From the NCBI GenBank assembly GCA_009697105.1, contig SIAQ01000042.1, positions 1-38,729 on the forward strand: 38,729 bases of DNA, written 5' to 3'. A program made the position numbers and the translations under genes. This DNA is from Gemmataceae bacterium (GTDB lineage: Bacteria; Planctomycetota; Planctomycetia; Gemmatales; Gemmataceae). Positions 16,701 through 24,588 of this stretch are shown here, one piece after another (position 1 is the stretch's first letter; every line of letters begins with the position of its first letter). The notes beneath the pieces are model-generated. The model searched no databases. It saw only the letters and a list, made by a program, of their open reading frames with translations, and had not been told where the DNA came from.

Positions 16701-18732
16701 GCAGCGAGGCCAACGCCGTACCATAAAACGGCAGTTCGGCCGCGAGATCGTCGCGCAACGCTAACGCCTTGCGCAGCTGCCCGGCTTCTGCCAGGATCTT
16801 CACGTACCCGCTCTGCGCCTGGGTGAGTTTATCGCGGGCGGCGGCGGACTGCGACTTCGGATCGCCGAACAACCGATCCTCGCCTTCCCGCCGAATCGTG
16901 TCGATCGACTCCAGTTGCTTTTGCATCCGCTTGAATGTCGTCTCGGCATACAACTCGGACATGTCGGATTCACCCGCCAAGCCCAGCGCCGCCTCCTCGG
17001 CAAGCATGCGTACACGCAACGCTAGCTTGATGAGGTCCCGTTGTTTCGCCAATTCGGGATCGACGTCCTGAAGCATCTTCACGAAATGAACCTCGGCCGC
17101 CCGTTGAGGCACATCAAATTCCACCTGAATATTTTTCAGGTCATGGTGGATGCTTTCGTGATCGAAATCTTTGGTATTCAACTGCATGTTCAGCGTCATT
17201 CGACTGAGCCGCGACTGCCAATAGCGGCGCTCCAGGTCGGATTTGGCGGTGAAGGCTTTGAACGCTTTCGCGTTTGCTTTGAATTGCGTGAGCACGACCT
17301 GCAACTCTTTTGTGGTGAAATCGGCTTGCGGGCGGAAGCCGAGTACATGCGGTAGCGGAAAACTGTTGCCCAGGCACTCGAACGCCTTGTCCAGGCCCTT
17401 GTCCGTTTTGATTTCGTTTTCGAGGTGGTCGAGTTTCTTCTTCAGCGCGACAGCCTTCTGGGAAGGATCGCCAGCGCGCAGGAGTTGCTCGTAGCGCAGC
17501 AGCGTCTCTTGATACAGCCGCCAATAGTGCGGCGAATAGACTTGCGGCGCATAATGCTTCTTGAGCATCATCCATGCGTTCCAGGTCGATCTCAAGTCGT
17601 TGGGATTGAATTTCGCACCGGGGTTTGCCTGGATCGGCTCATCTTTCTTTGGGTCTGTTTTTTTGGTGTCGTCCTTTTGAAGGAGATCCGGGCTCTTCTT
17701 GACCGGCGGCTTGGCGATGCGCACTAACTCGGGATCCGACGCCCCGCCGATCCGAATCGGCACCTGCTCACGAGCGCGGTTGACCTTGGCCCATTCGTTC
17801 ACATGTTTCTTGACGTAATCGAAAAGCCCGGAAACCGTGACGCTCTCGTCGGCCTCCTTGTCCTCGCCGCGCAGACCTTTGGAAACGTAGTCCGCGAAAA
17901 TGCTCATGTGCCGTTCGTCTGACGACCACGACATCTGGCCGGGGCTTGTCGAACAGATCACCGTTAGGTTCTCCATTCCATTGATTTCGTCGGTGTACTT
18001 TTTTTGCAGACGGGCGACGAAATCGTTTTGCAGCATTCCGATTGGCCAATGTGACTGCGCATGGCAGACATCCAGGATGACCACGATGGCTTTTTCTTCG
18101 GATACGTCCTTCTTCAAGCTGCTTAACAGCGCCGAGAACGGCACGCGTGAGGCGAGAAAGTCCTCCGCCGACTTGATGTCAAGCGTGTCACGGAGCAGGT
18201 AGGCTTCGTTCTCATCGGCATACCCGTGCGCGGACACGTACAAAATCACCTGTTCCTTGGCGTCCCCGGCGTTGATGCGATGCGAGATTTCACGCCAGGT
18301 TTCTGACCAATCGGTCAACGCCACGGTTCGAGTGCGGCGAATGCCTGAACGCTGCGAGAAGAGATCGCGAAACCAGGACACGAGAGCGGTTTCTTCCTCG
18401 TCGGTGATGCTTTTCAGTATCTCGACGCCGCCGTTCCAGCCGTGGATATTGTGAGGCAGGAGAAGGTTGTGTTCATACCCGGAACCGATGACGACCAAAC
18501 ACGCAGGCCGGGTGCCTTTGATGTAGCTGAGCAGGATGCCGATGCCGATCGCCAAGCCGATGACGCAGGTCAGCACGATAGCCCGACGGCGAAAGCGGCG
18601 CGACGGCATTTTCGAGCCGGGTGTCTCCGCGCCTTTTGCCTTCCAGGAACGCGATTCCGTCGATTCGGAGGCCTTCGCATCCGCATTGCGCCAATCAGGC
18701 TTGCGAGCTTCGGGCATGGCATTCGCCTTCAT
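13789..18732 (-). CDS. Membrane-anchored caspase-like + vWA protein of the T6SS cluster
   Basis: From ATG 18730-18732 the product has 1647 residues. A basic tail (RRFRRRA) precedes one transmembrane helix (about 50-72), predicting a periplasmic body. A C14 caspase-like domain follows with an intact dyad: His169 in 'LYVSAHGYADENEAYLL' and Cys223 in 'VVILDVCHAQ' (codons checked on the DNA). A long helical, coiled-coil-like region covers roughly 350-950. A vWA domain starts near 1085 with the MIDAS motif D-N-S-G-S at 1091-1095 ('NIVLDNSGSM') and 'LIVVLTDGMDNYS' later. About 350 further residues are unassigned. An upstream in-frame ATG at 18828 was rejected because its 32 codons translate the inverted repeat; ATG 18715-18717, with AAGG before it, is an equal candidate. 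It follows tssK directly. Confidence 0.88.
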   Translation of the reverse strand: MKANAMPEARKPDWRNADAKASESTESRSWKAKGAETPGSKMPSRRFRRRAIVLTCVIGLAIGIGILLSYIKGTRPACLVVIGSGYEHNLLLPHNIHGWNGGVEILKSITDEEETALVSWFRDLFSQRSGIRRTRTVALTDWSETWREISHRINAGDAKEQVILYVSAHGYADENEAYLLRDTLDIKSAEDFLASRVPFSALLSSLKKDVSEEKAIVVILDVCHAQSHWPIGMLQNDFVARLQKKYTDEINGMENLTVICSTSPGQMSWSSDERHMSIFADYVSKGLRGEDKEADESVTVSGLFDYVKKHVNEWAKVNRAREQVPIRIGGASDPELVRIAKPPVKKSPDLLQKDDTKKTDPKKDEPIQANPGAKFNPNDLRSTWNAWMMLKKHYAPQVYSPHYWRLYQETLLRYEQLLRAGDPSQKAVALKKKLDHLENEIKTDKGLDKAFECLGNSFPLPHVLGFRPQADFTTKELQVVLTQFKANAKAFKAFTAKSDLERRYWQSRLSRMTLNMQLNTKDFDHESIHHDLKNIQVEFDVPQRAAEVHFVKMLQDVDPELAKQRDLIKLALRVRMLAEEAALGLAGESDMSELYAETTFKRMQKQLESIDTIRREGEDRLFGDPKSQSAAARDKLTQAQSGYVKILAEAGQLRKALALRDDLAAELPFYGTALASLPGVDNQSKATIETLRTKAESLGASLAKLTKFIDRADGAPPKLKAIEDDLAYVRDQVRMLSETLRGLGADLQKNWHALDGVLRAPPMAATDKDVELRIALLVKLRDTSTNLDSGKFREPQTEKPEATVEIQRKLLRGTLKTYEDQIQGAEPRNVDDKVRELYFDQFRKTVDNLGDAENESALQSAVEHSRVLLGYQADQLIDPHRERINPAKRLRHLRTYHLLLGLARRTLDDHWFDPGAKDEPTYFVPVAQAYLASAAKILEPKDAKLIKERDDLKRRLVPAGLTVSGAASRYWTSEISYPLTCTVNAEAGVPAGLPTVWFEVPNGKSKTRETFRDWPPPYEASVTLSETEFVARGKVPVTFHALYRGQHKQTELTVDRPPPSVIVRHTPGPEKVGFAVRMDKVDYGAINIVLDNSGSMRRLHPKKDKDRDAGPGEDSRYSYALKALRQVLDKTLPEETFLSISVFGGKITEPNFVEPPNNPSGKPYQRWQRGRLNNLIADLETRSLNNYSPITKAIIKSLDEGFPPRFENPKLIVVLTDGMDNYSFDREAPNNTAARDRNTVEVAAALEKMRKRHPDTDVVLVCFIDKDDEEYPFAKKQFRPIGEENVIFESDGAKLAKVIQDRIVRPRVRLQHNGIDAKGIDDGREVNFKSDAVLAWRPALERNDYQASIRDSSGPETDVRMSPGHNIFSILKRTENKFLFERGILGLQPEVERNSALKQQKRDWLVTLMNNQHPVGTDSRSQLISFEKTSDLGKLRQIPPGFVWLEVETQAGNKVEQTVEWGSDVVVPAPSYVVDVANWPAGHPKLTAWFWPRPWEDLLDNVKPVIDKRFHIKKFTSHPDDLIEGMRWENRRVSVMTPKGPVEMQKDCLVIRTRYLDGKPVYVGLKEKNDRQRVGSEHRFYERAGKSTACFYDLPVALEEVDIVVIPIARFKEAAVQAEAKVEFTPSESIAIPNIFRNAIIEAIHGK

Positions 18733-18739
18733 CAATAGT

Positions 18740-18813
18740 CCGTGGTCCGTGGTCCGTAGTCCGTGGGCAAAAGACGGTGGTTTCTTCCACGGACTACGGA
18801 CTACGAACCACGG
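18740..18813. repeat. Inverted repeat, GTCCGTAGTCC family, at the end of tssK
   Basis: Arms 18740-18766 and 18787-18813 match at 25 of 27 positions with a 20-base loop. The right arm provides the last codons and the stop of tssK; the left arm lies just before the caspase-vWA start. The word TCCGTAGTCCGT is shared with 5204-5277. Confidence 0.9.
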
Positions 18814-20233
18814 GCGACGATAGCACAAAGAGCGAAAACTGCATGGCGACGTTGCGGCCGTCGACGCGGATGGTTAACCGACGCTGATTTTGGATGCTGC
18901 CAACGATCAGGTTTTCGTTGAGGCGTAGAGCGAGCGTGAGCGACTTTTTCAGGTTAAGCCATTCGGGGTCTTTAGTATCCTGGATTAGCCGAAAGTACAT
19001 CTGTCCTGCCACTTTGGGAAGCTCTTGCGGCGGGAGTTCCTCGGCTTCAAAGCGAAGGCCGGCGGCGCCTTTACGGAACAATTCTTCGACGCGATCTGAG
19101 CTGCCGACCTTCATGTCAAGTTGGCCTGCATCGGCCAGCATGTTGACGCACTGCACCGGATCGAGTGTACTCTGCACGCCGATGTAAATCTGCGACGAGG
19201 CACTGAGCCAGGAGGGTTCCAAACCGACCTGCATCCGCCAGCCGGCGCCGATGAATTGGCGTTCCTTATATTCCGGTTCCACGACCAGGTTGAGCTGCGC
19301 ATCCAGATGCTGTTTGATGAACGCAAAACAGGTTCCAAGATCGTCGTGGTCATATCTCGGAAACTCCGGCGGACGACGTGTCGCCCCGAAGATCGCCACT
19401 TGACCGACGATTCGGCTCAGCTCCAAAAATGCCGTCAGCGGATGGATGCCCGGCGACGAATGAAGAACTCCCAACACGCTGCTCGACTCGCTAAGCTGCT
19501 GCAACTGCTTGAGCACAAGCACGTCGCCTGGCATCTGCCGATCGAACGTGATCCCTTGCCTGGCGATATGCTCGGCAAGCCAATCGATTTTCTTGTCGAG
19601 CCTGTCCTGCAACGAACCCAGGATGCCGTCGGCCAACGGCTTCCAGGCATCGCAACTCATCAGCGGAGGAATGAACGAGACATCGTGCTGCAACCCACCG
19701 TCGGCGCGATCGGTCCGTTCTATCTGGGCGATCGGCAGAACCTGATAACCGGTTTGGTCTTGATTCCCCACCAAGATTTGGATGTTCAAGGCCCGCACAG
19801 CGATGGTTTGCGGGTCGCCGCCCGTGCTCTCGTCCTCAACCTCCATCGATTCCTGATAATAGCGAACCTTGGGATTGCGTTCGAGGGCGACGTTTGAGCG
19901 CCCGGCGAAAATCGCGGGCACGGCCAAATAGATGCGCAATACGCGCGACTTGTTCGACTGAAAATGGGTACGCAGATTCAACTCTGGCAGCACGCCGTCG
20001 CGCGGCAGGACGACCGGTGTGCCGTCACGCAGCCTGGCCTCCAGCGAACGAATCACGAGCCGATGGTTCGCCAGCGCCGTCGGGTCGATCTCGATGGAGC
20101 GCAGGCCCCAGTTGTAGTGCACGTCCCAATTGTGGTTACGACGCATTTGGTCAATGCAATAGCGATGCGCTGCCTGGAAATGCAGCGGACGCAAGAACAT
20201 CTCGTTATGCCAATGCACCGCGCGTGAGGTCAT
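18794..20233 (-). CDS. tssK: T6SS baseplate protein TssK
   Basis: TssK (ImpJ/VasE) links the T6SS baseplate to the membrane complex. The 479-residue product starts with the family signature 'VHWHNEMFLRPLHFQAAHRY' and continues with 'NWDVHYNWGLRSIEID', 'LPRDGVLPEL', 'HPLTAFLELSRIVGQVAIF', 'PRYDHDDLGTCFAFI' and 'LPKVAGQMYFRL', all in the expected order. The native end appears to be 'RNVAMQFSLFVL'; the last eight residues (SSPVVRSP) are encoded by the repeat arm that follows, so the repeat probably entered at the original stop. It is the first gene of the minus-strand T6SS cluster, after a 425-base gap. The ribosome-binding site is weak (GGGAA). Confidence 0.96.
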   Translation of the reverse strand: MTSRAVHWHNEMFLRPLHFQAAHRYCIDQMRRNHNWDVHYNWGLRSIEIDPTALANHRLVIRSLEARLRDGTPVVLPRDGVLPELNLRTHFQSNKSRVLRIYLAVPAIFAGRSNVALERNPKVRYYQESMEVEDESTGGDPQTIAVRALNIQILVGNQDQTGYQVLPIAQIERTDRADGGLQHDVSFIPPLMSCDAWKPLADGILGSLQDRLDKKIDWLAEHIARQGITFDRQMPGDVLVLKQLQQLSESSSVLGVLHSSPGIHPLTAFLELSRIVGQVAIFGATRRPPEFPRYDHDDLGTCFAFIKQHLDAQLNLVVEPEYKERQFIGAGWRMQVGLEPSWLSASSQIYIGVQSTLDPVQCVNMLADAGQLDMKVGSSDRVEELFRKGAAGLRFEAEELPPQELPKVAGQMYFRLIQDTKDPEWLNLKKSLTLALRLNENLIVGSIQNQRRLTIRVDGRNVAMQFSLFVLSSPVVRSP

Positions 20234-20658
20234 GGATCAGTTCCCGACGTCGTTTATTGCTCGCTGTCCTCGTTTAGCGTTCGCAGGGCGCCAAGCGAAC
20301 GTCAAACGAAATCAACCCTATTTCATCCCAACAGCCGCGTGAGTTCAAAAATGAACCAGATTCTTTTGTTATACCACTCCGATCAGCATAGAGTATTTTT
20401 TCATCGTTGCGAGTCACTGGGCTTTCATCGGACATTTTCAACATGGCCAAGATGGTCATCCCAAAAGGTATGGCCTCCTTGACCGCCTTGGCAGGCATTC
20501 TTGCCTGCCAGGACTAACGGCACGTTACAAGCGGCAAATAGAAATTGGATTATGCTTATTCGCGCGTGGCTCTGACCGAACGATGATTCCAAGATGGCCA
20601 AGGTGGTCATCCCCAAAGCATGGCCATCTTAGTCCTTGGACTGGCATCTTCCGTAACT
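20234..20658. other. Gap before tssK: repeats, hairpin and possible promoter
   Basis: No convincing gene. It holds an imperfect inverted repeat next to tssK (20271-20284 with 20295-20308), a minus-strand TATAAC (near 20369-20374) that could be the -10 of tssK, a 9-bp hairpin at 20489-20510, and a direct repeat of about 34 bases. Confidence 0.5.
20441..20625. repeat. Direct repeat pair flanking a small hairpin
   Basis: Segments 20441-20475 and 20592-20625 share ATGGCCAA followed by RTGGTCATCCC and a final ATGGCC. Between them lies a 9-bp hairpin, arms 20489-20497 and 20502-20510. Short open frames on the minus strand in both copies encode a similar peptide, probably by shared descent of the DNA and not because it is a gene. 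Confidence 0.55.
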
Positions 20659-21477
20659 CTACTTTGGCTTCGCATCGCGCTGCAACAGCTTTTCAAGCTC
20701 CTCAAGCTGCGCCTTGAGACTCTGCACGCGCTCCAGAATCCCGTTGCTGTCCGACGCAACATGTTTCGCCTGTTCGTGTTCTTCCTTGACTTCGTCAAGG
20801 TTATTCATGACGACGGCAACGAACAGGTTGATGCCGACGAACACGCCGAGGAGGATAAACGTCGCGAAGAAAATCCACGCCCAGGGATGGTTCACCATGA
20901 CCGGATCGGCGACGCCTACCCAGTTCTCGAACGTGATCGTTTGGAACATGGTCCAGACGGCACGGTCGAGGTTGCCCCAACGTATGTCCTGTTCCGGCGA
21001 AATTCCACGGAATAAATTCACGCCCAGTACGCCATAGACGTAAAGCAGTAGTCCCAGCAACAGGATCACATGACCCATCGACGGGATCGAGCGAAACATC
21101 GTGTCAACAATGAGCCGCAGCTCCGGGGAATATGTGACGAGCCGGGTGATACGCAACACACGAGCCATTCGGACGATCGTGGCGAGTTCGCCGAACTCTG
21201 GCAGGAACGTGAGTGCCACGACGGTGAAATCGAAGATGTTCCAGCCGCTCTTGAAGAAATTGAGATAGCCCGGATGGCAGGCCATCAAGCGAATAAGGAT
21301 TTCGACAACGAAGATCGCCTGCACACTGTGATTGAGCCACCAAAAAAGGTCTGCGTATTTGTGTTCCAGATACGGCGACGTTTCAAACCCGATGAGTGCC
21401 GAGTTAAGAACGATTACGACGAGAATGAAATTCTGAAACAACGAACGCAGTGCCGTTTTTTCGCACCAGGCTTGCAA
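20659..21477 (-). CDS. Voltage-gated ion channel of the bacterial NaV type
   Basis: A six-helix, single-repeat cation channel of 272 residues. S1 is 'LFQNFILVVIVLNSALIGF'; S4 carries four Arg at every third position ('VRMARVLRITR'). The pore has 'FQTITFENWVGV' with the selectivity motif T-F-E-N-W at 182-186; the Glu aligns with the Glu of T-L-E-S-W in known bacterial sodium channels. S6 follows as 'FFATFILLGVFVGINLFVAVVMNNL'. A C-terminal heptad coiled coil (about 236-266, 'ILERVQSLKAQLEELEKLL') would hold the tetramer. Ion preference is not certain because residues after the Glu differ from the standard filter. It is transcribed toward tssK but separated from it by a repeat-rich gap, so a T6SS link is not implied. 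Confidence 0.92.
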   Translation of the reverse strand: MQAWCEKTALRSLFQNFILVVIVLNSALIGFETSPYLEHKYADLFWWLNHSVQAIFVVEILIRLMACHPGYLNFFKSGWNIFDFTVVALTFLPEFGELATIVRMARVLRITRLVTYSPELRLIVDTMFRSIPSMGHVILLLGLLLYVYGVLGVNLFRGISPEQDIRWGNLDRAVWTMFQTITFENWVGVADPVMVNHPWAWIFFATFILLGVFVGINLFVAVVMNNLDEVKEEHEQAKHVASDSNGILERVQSLKAQLEELEKLLQRDAKPK

Positions 21478-21590
21478 TGCTTGCTTGATGAGGCTCCGAG
21501 AAAGTCGTGGAAATAGTGGAGTTCGATGACGGTATACTACAAAAAATGGTTTCGCATAATAACTGCACGTCGGCGAAAATACTAATTACG

Positions 21591-21630
21591 AAAAAACGCC
21601 AAGAGCAAGCGTGGCCTTGCTCTTGGCGTT
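21591..21630 (-). terminator. Rho-independent terminator of the outer-membrane protein gene
   Basis: Perfect 15-bp stem, arms 21595-21609 and 21616-21630, six-base loop. On the minus strand it runs into a T tract (A run 21591-21596 on the plus strand). It is 38 bases past the stop of the gene ending at 21668. Confidence 0.9.
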
Positions 21631-21667
21631 TATCGTTTGTCGTTGGTGTTTTCGGAACGGGCGGCGT

Positions 21668-22873
21668 TTAGTAACGGACGCGCAGTTCGGTGCGGTAGAG
21701 TTGGCCTGGGCCGTGCAGGTTGCCGAAGCCGAAGGCGCTGCCGAAGCCGACATCGAAGCGATCGCAGATTTGAAGGCGAAGGCCGCCGCCGGCGTTGGCA
21801 AACGTGCCGCCGTTGACGGCTGTGTCTGCACCGCTTGGGAAGTCGGTGAATCGACCGCGGTAGGTATAGCCGTTGCCTTCCAGGGTGCCGATGACCTTGA
21901 TGCAGTCGCCGATGTTGCAGAGCGTCTGGTTCAAGCTGACATGAAAATGGAACACCGTGCCGGCCGTGCCTGGGGTGCCGCCGATCGGAATCCACTGGGC
22001 GATTTCGGTTTGCAAATAGGTCGTCGAGCTGATCTTCAAGGCGGCCAGGAGTGCCGGTTCCAGGGATACGTGGCCCGTACCGGCGCCGGCGAGGGAATTT
22101 CCGCTCGGCAGAAACGTGCGGAACTGGAACGTGAGCAACAGTAATTCCCGATCGAGGAGGACCGCCTTTGTGCCGAGGTTGATGTCGCCGAGACCCGAAT
22201 TGCTCGACCCTGTTTCAGGGCTGTAATTGCGATAGGGCATTTCGGTGAAAAAGCTGGCGCCACCAGCGGCGATTTCCTGATAGAGCGTGAGATCGTCATA
22301 GCGAAGCGCACGGGTGTTGGTCGCCGGGCCTTTCGTGCCGATCTTGCCCCAGAAGAATTCGGAGGTGTCCGGAAAGCGATAGTTGAAGCCGGCGTCCCAG
22401 CGGATGCGCGTCTGTGTAACTGGCTTTGCGCCGTCCTGGAAGAAAGCGGCGTTGGCCTCCGCGATCCAGCGCGGTTCGTAGCACGGATCGGGGCAGCAGA
22501 GCGCTTCGCACAGACCACCGAACAGGCGACTGCCGGGCTGGCACGAATCTGCACCCATGCACCCTCGTCGACCAGGCACGCACCTGTTATTGCTGCCACC
22601 GTAGGCATGAATAGGGTTGACCGGCGGCAGCGTGCAGCAACCGGCGGCGGGTCGCACCATCGGATCGAAGATTGCCACACCTGTCGCGGGCGGCGCCGCT
22701 GCCGGTTTCGGCGCCGGCAACACTTCCGGCAGCACCGACGGCGTCAACGGCTTGGGCGCCGCCTCCGGAGTTTGCGCTTGCACCAGGCCGCCAGCCGCGA
22801 ACACGCAACCGACGGCGGTTACACCTAACATCTGCATACCCGACTTGAGAATTGCCAGAAATGATCGAATCAC
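21668..22873 (-). CDS. Probable outer-membrane beta-barrel protein, Cys-rich N-terminus
   Basis: A 401-residue exported protein. The start is GTG (22871-22873) with AGGAG seven bases upstream. A signal peptide (about 1-33, 'GVTAVGCVFAAGGLVQAQ') is followed by a Pro/Ala-rich linker and a Cys-rich segment (about 78-132: paired CC, then C-x6-C and 'CEALCCPDPC'). The rest alternates in the manner of a beta-barrel ('FNYRFPDTSEFFWGKIG', 'LLLLTFQFRTFLPSGN', 'LQTEIAQWIPIGG', 'GGGLRLQICDRFDVGFGSAFGFG') and ends in 'YRTELRVRY', a barrel-like C-terminus with a terminal aromatic residue. I recognise the style from planctomycete genomes but not a specific substrate. It is divergent from the HEAT-like gene across a 426-base gap. 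Confidence 0.75.
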   Translation of the reverse strand: MIRSFLAILKSGMQMLGVTAVGCVFAAGGLVQAQTPEAAPKPLTPSVLPEVLPAPKPAAAPPATGVAIFDPMVRPAAGCCTLPPVNPIHAYGGSNNRCVPGRRGCMGADSCQPGSRLFGGLCEALCCPDPCYEPRWIAEANAAFFQDGAKPVTQTRIRWDAGFNYRFPDTSEFFWGKIGTKGPATNTRALRYDDLTLYQEIAAGGASFFTEMPYRNYSPETGSSNSGLGDINLGTKAVLLDRELLLLTFQFRTFLPSGNSLAGAGTGHVSLEPALLAALKISSTTYLQTEIAQWIPIGGTPGTAGTVFHFHVSLNQTLCNIGDCIKVIGTLEGNGYTYRGRFTDFPSGADTAVNGGTFANAGGGLRLQICDRFDVGFGSAFGFGNLHGPGQLYRTELRVRY

Positions 22874-23299
22874 GATATACTCCTTCAGAGGAAACTAGGA
22901 GGCCACGCTATTCTTGGTAGAAACAAGAGAACCGTTATTTTCCATATCGGAGGAATGATCGCTAAAATTCGCCCGTTCGGAAGAATCATCCGGCTGCGAA
23001 AGACCGTGGGCCTGCACAATCGGCATGGACTGCAAGACCGGCATGACCCGCAATGTCTGCCGCCCTTCGCCAAATCGCCGTGTCGATGTTAAACGGCATA
23101 TGCCGGCGCAAAGAATAACGCTTTTGCGGGGTCGCACCCTTCGATAAAACCGAATTTCTCAGCAAACTCACTGCAAATCCGAACAATTGATACCGATAAC
23201 AAAATTCGTAAACGCCGTAGATGCGGCAGAATTAATTAAATCGGAACAATCGAACCATTCAGACAAATCGTTAAGAGTTTCACGAAAGGAACGGATTCC
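22874..23299. other. Divergent intergenic region, no gene seen
   Basis: This region separates two divergently transcribed exported-protein genes and must hold both promoters. Short open frames exist but lack ribosome-binding sites or recognisable products. The part near 23160-23290 is AT-rich and is the likely promoter side of the plus-strand gene; I could not assign confident boxes. Confidence 0.5.
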
Positions 23300-24469
23300 A
23301 TGATCATGTCCAAACGAATCATTCTGGGGCTGCTTTCCTGCCTTGTCCTGACGCCGATCGTGTCCGCACAGGGCGTGGCACTACCCGCTCCCCGGCCCAA
23401 CCTCTGGAGCTTCCTGCTTCCCACCGCGGAGCAGAAGGCGAATTGCAAGACCCACTTCTGCAATTCGGGTCTCGGCAAAATGGTAAGCAGTGCGACCACG
23501 CCCATGTCAGCGATGACAGGCGGATTGATGCCCAATTGCTGTCTGAAGAACAGCATTGAGAACGACATCGCCAAGAAGCCGCCGACTTCTTCCGAAGGCG
23601 CCGCGGCTCGCATCAAGAAAGATGAGGAGGAGGCCAAGGCACGCCGCGAAGCCGTTCGGTTCCTTGGAACGGTGGACTGCAACTATTGGCCCGAGGCGAC
23701 CGAAGCACTCATCCAGGGGCTGCGGAAGGATCCGAACGAATGCGTGCGTTTTGAAGCCGCCCTGTCACTGCGCAACGGTTGCTGCTGCAACGAGAAAACA
23801 GTGAAAGCCCTGGAGATGTGCGTCTCCGGCAGCGATAAAGATGGGTCGCCGGTCGAGCGTTCCGATCGCGTCCGAGCTGCCGCCGCCGACGCGCTGGCCC
23901 GCTGCCCGCTGATCCAGAAGGAAATCGAAAAAGAGAAGAACGGCGAGATCAAAAAAACCGAAGGCGTTGATCCGCGTGATTACTACCGCAACGTCGCCCA
24001 GATGTCGCGCGAGCAGGTCGTCGCCAGTGCCCGTGGCTTGTTGGTCAGCCTGCAAAACGTCAACAACCCAGCCACGTCCGCATCGCCTGGCGCAGTCGCG
24101 CCGAGCTACCAACGGTCCGGAAGCCTGTCTGGGATCGTCGCCAATGCGTTTGGCAACACCCACGTCGCGCCAGCGCCCGTGAGCGTCCGCGTTCAGAGCA
24201 AACCGCAATCGCCCTACGAGGTCGTAACCACTCCCAGTGCGAAGCAGGAATCCATTGTCCCGGCTCGCAATGTGAGGCCGGCAGTCCTCGCGCCCGCTCG
24301 GCCCCAATACGGCGTCCCCACAGCAGCCCCCGCCTCGATGCCGATCAATTTCCAAGGCGGATTCCAATCGCCGTTGCCGACCGGCCCGCAATCGTCGGCC
24401 CAACCGAGGGAGTCCACCGGTTACATAACCGTCGAGACTGTCCCCGGCGCTCCGGTCGACCGCCGCTAG
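23300..24469 (+). CDS. Exported Cys-rich HEAT-like repeat protein
   Basis: A 389-residue protein with a signal peptide (about 1-24, 'LGLLSCLVLTPIVSAQG'). After it comes a Cys-containing part ('NCKTHFCNSG', 'MPNCCLKNSI'), then a charged helix ('ARIKKDEEEAKARREAVRFLG') and HEAT-like repeats ('ALIQGLRKDPNECVRFEAALSL', 'DRVRAAAADALARCP'), with 'NGCCCNE' in the loop between them. The last 150 residues are Pro/Ser/Ala-rich and disordered. AAGGA lies nine bases before the ATG; a second ATG two codons later is less well spaced. The paired Cys motifs recall those in the divergent neighbour, hinting at a shared disulfide-rich cell-envelope setting. No enzymatic role is visible. Confidence 0.8.
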   Translation: MIMSKRIILGLLSCLVLTPIVSAQGVALPAPRPNLWSFLLPTAEQKANCKTHFCNSGLGKMVSSATTPMSAMTGGLMPNCCLKNSIENDIAKKPPTSSEGAAARIKKDEEEAKARREAVRFLGTVDCNYWPEATEALIQGLRKDPNECVRFEAALSLRNGCCCNEKTVKALEMCVSGSDKDGSPVERSDRVRAAAADALARCPLIQKEIEKEKNGEIKKTEGVDPRDYYRNVAQMSREQVVASARGLLVSLQNVNNPATSASPGAVAPSYQRSGSLSGIVANAFGNTHVAPAPVSVRVQSKPQSPYEVVTTPSAKQESIVPARNVRPAVLAPARPQYGVPTAAPASMPINFQGGFQSPLPTGPQSSAQPRESTGYITVETVPGAPVDRR

Positions 24470-24497
24470 AGCCGTCCGTGATTCGCACGTTCAGGAC

Positions 24498-24573
24498 AAA
24501 AAGATCAGAGCCGGAAGCGTGAAGTGCGGCGGATGCAAACCACCGCACTTCACGCTTCCGGCTCTGATCTTTT
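24498..24573. terminator. Bidirectional terminator between convergent genes
   Basis: Arms 24503-24529 and 24543-24569 are perfect 27-bp reverse complements, loop 13 bases, flanked by an A run on the left and a T run on the right. It therefore serves both the plus-strand gene ending at 24469 and the minus-strand gene ending at 24589. The stem uses the GAGCCGGAAGCGT word also present at 10971-11029. Confidence 0.9.
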
Positions 24574-24588
24574 CCGACAGACGAGACG

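Noticed and set aside
18733..18828. N-terminal extension of the caspase-vWA protein from ATG 18828
   Set aside because: The extra 32 codons translate the inverted repeat, have no ribosome-binding site and overlap the end of tssK.
20274..20616. Two short minus-strand frames before tssK with a similar peptide
   Set aside because: The similarity comes from a direct DNA repeat; neither frame has a convincing ribosome-binding site or known product.
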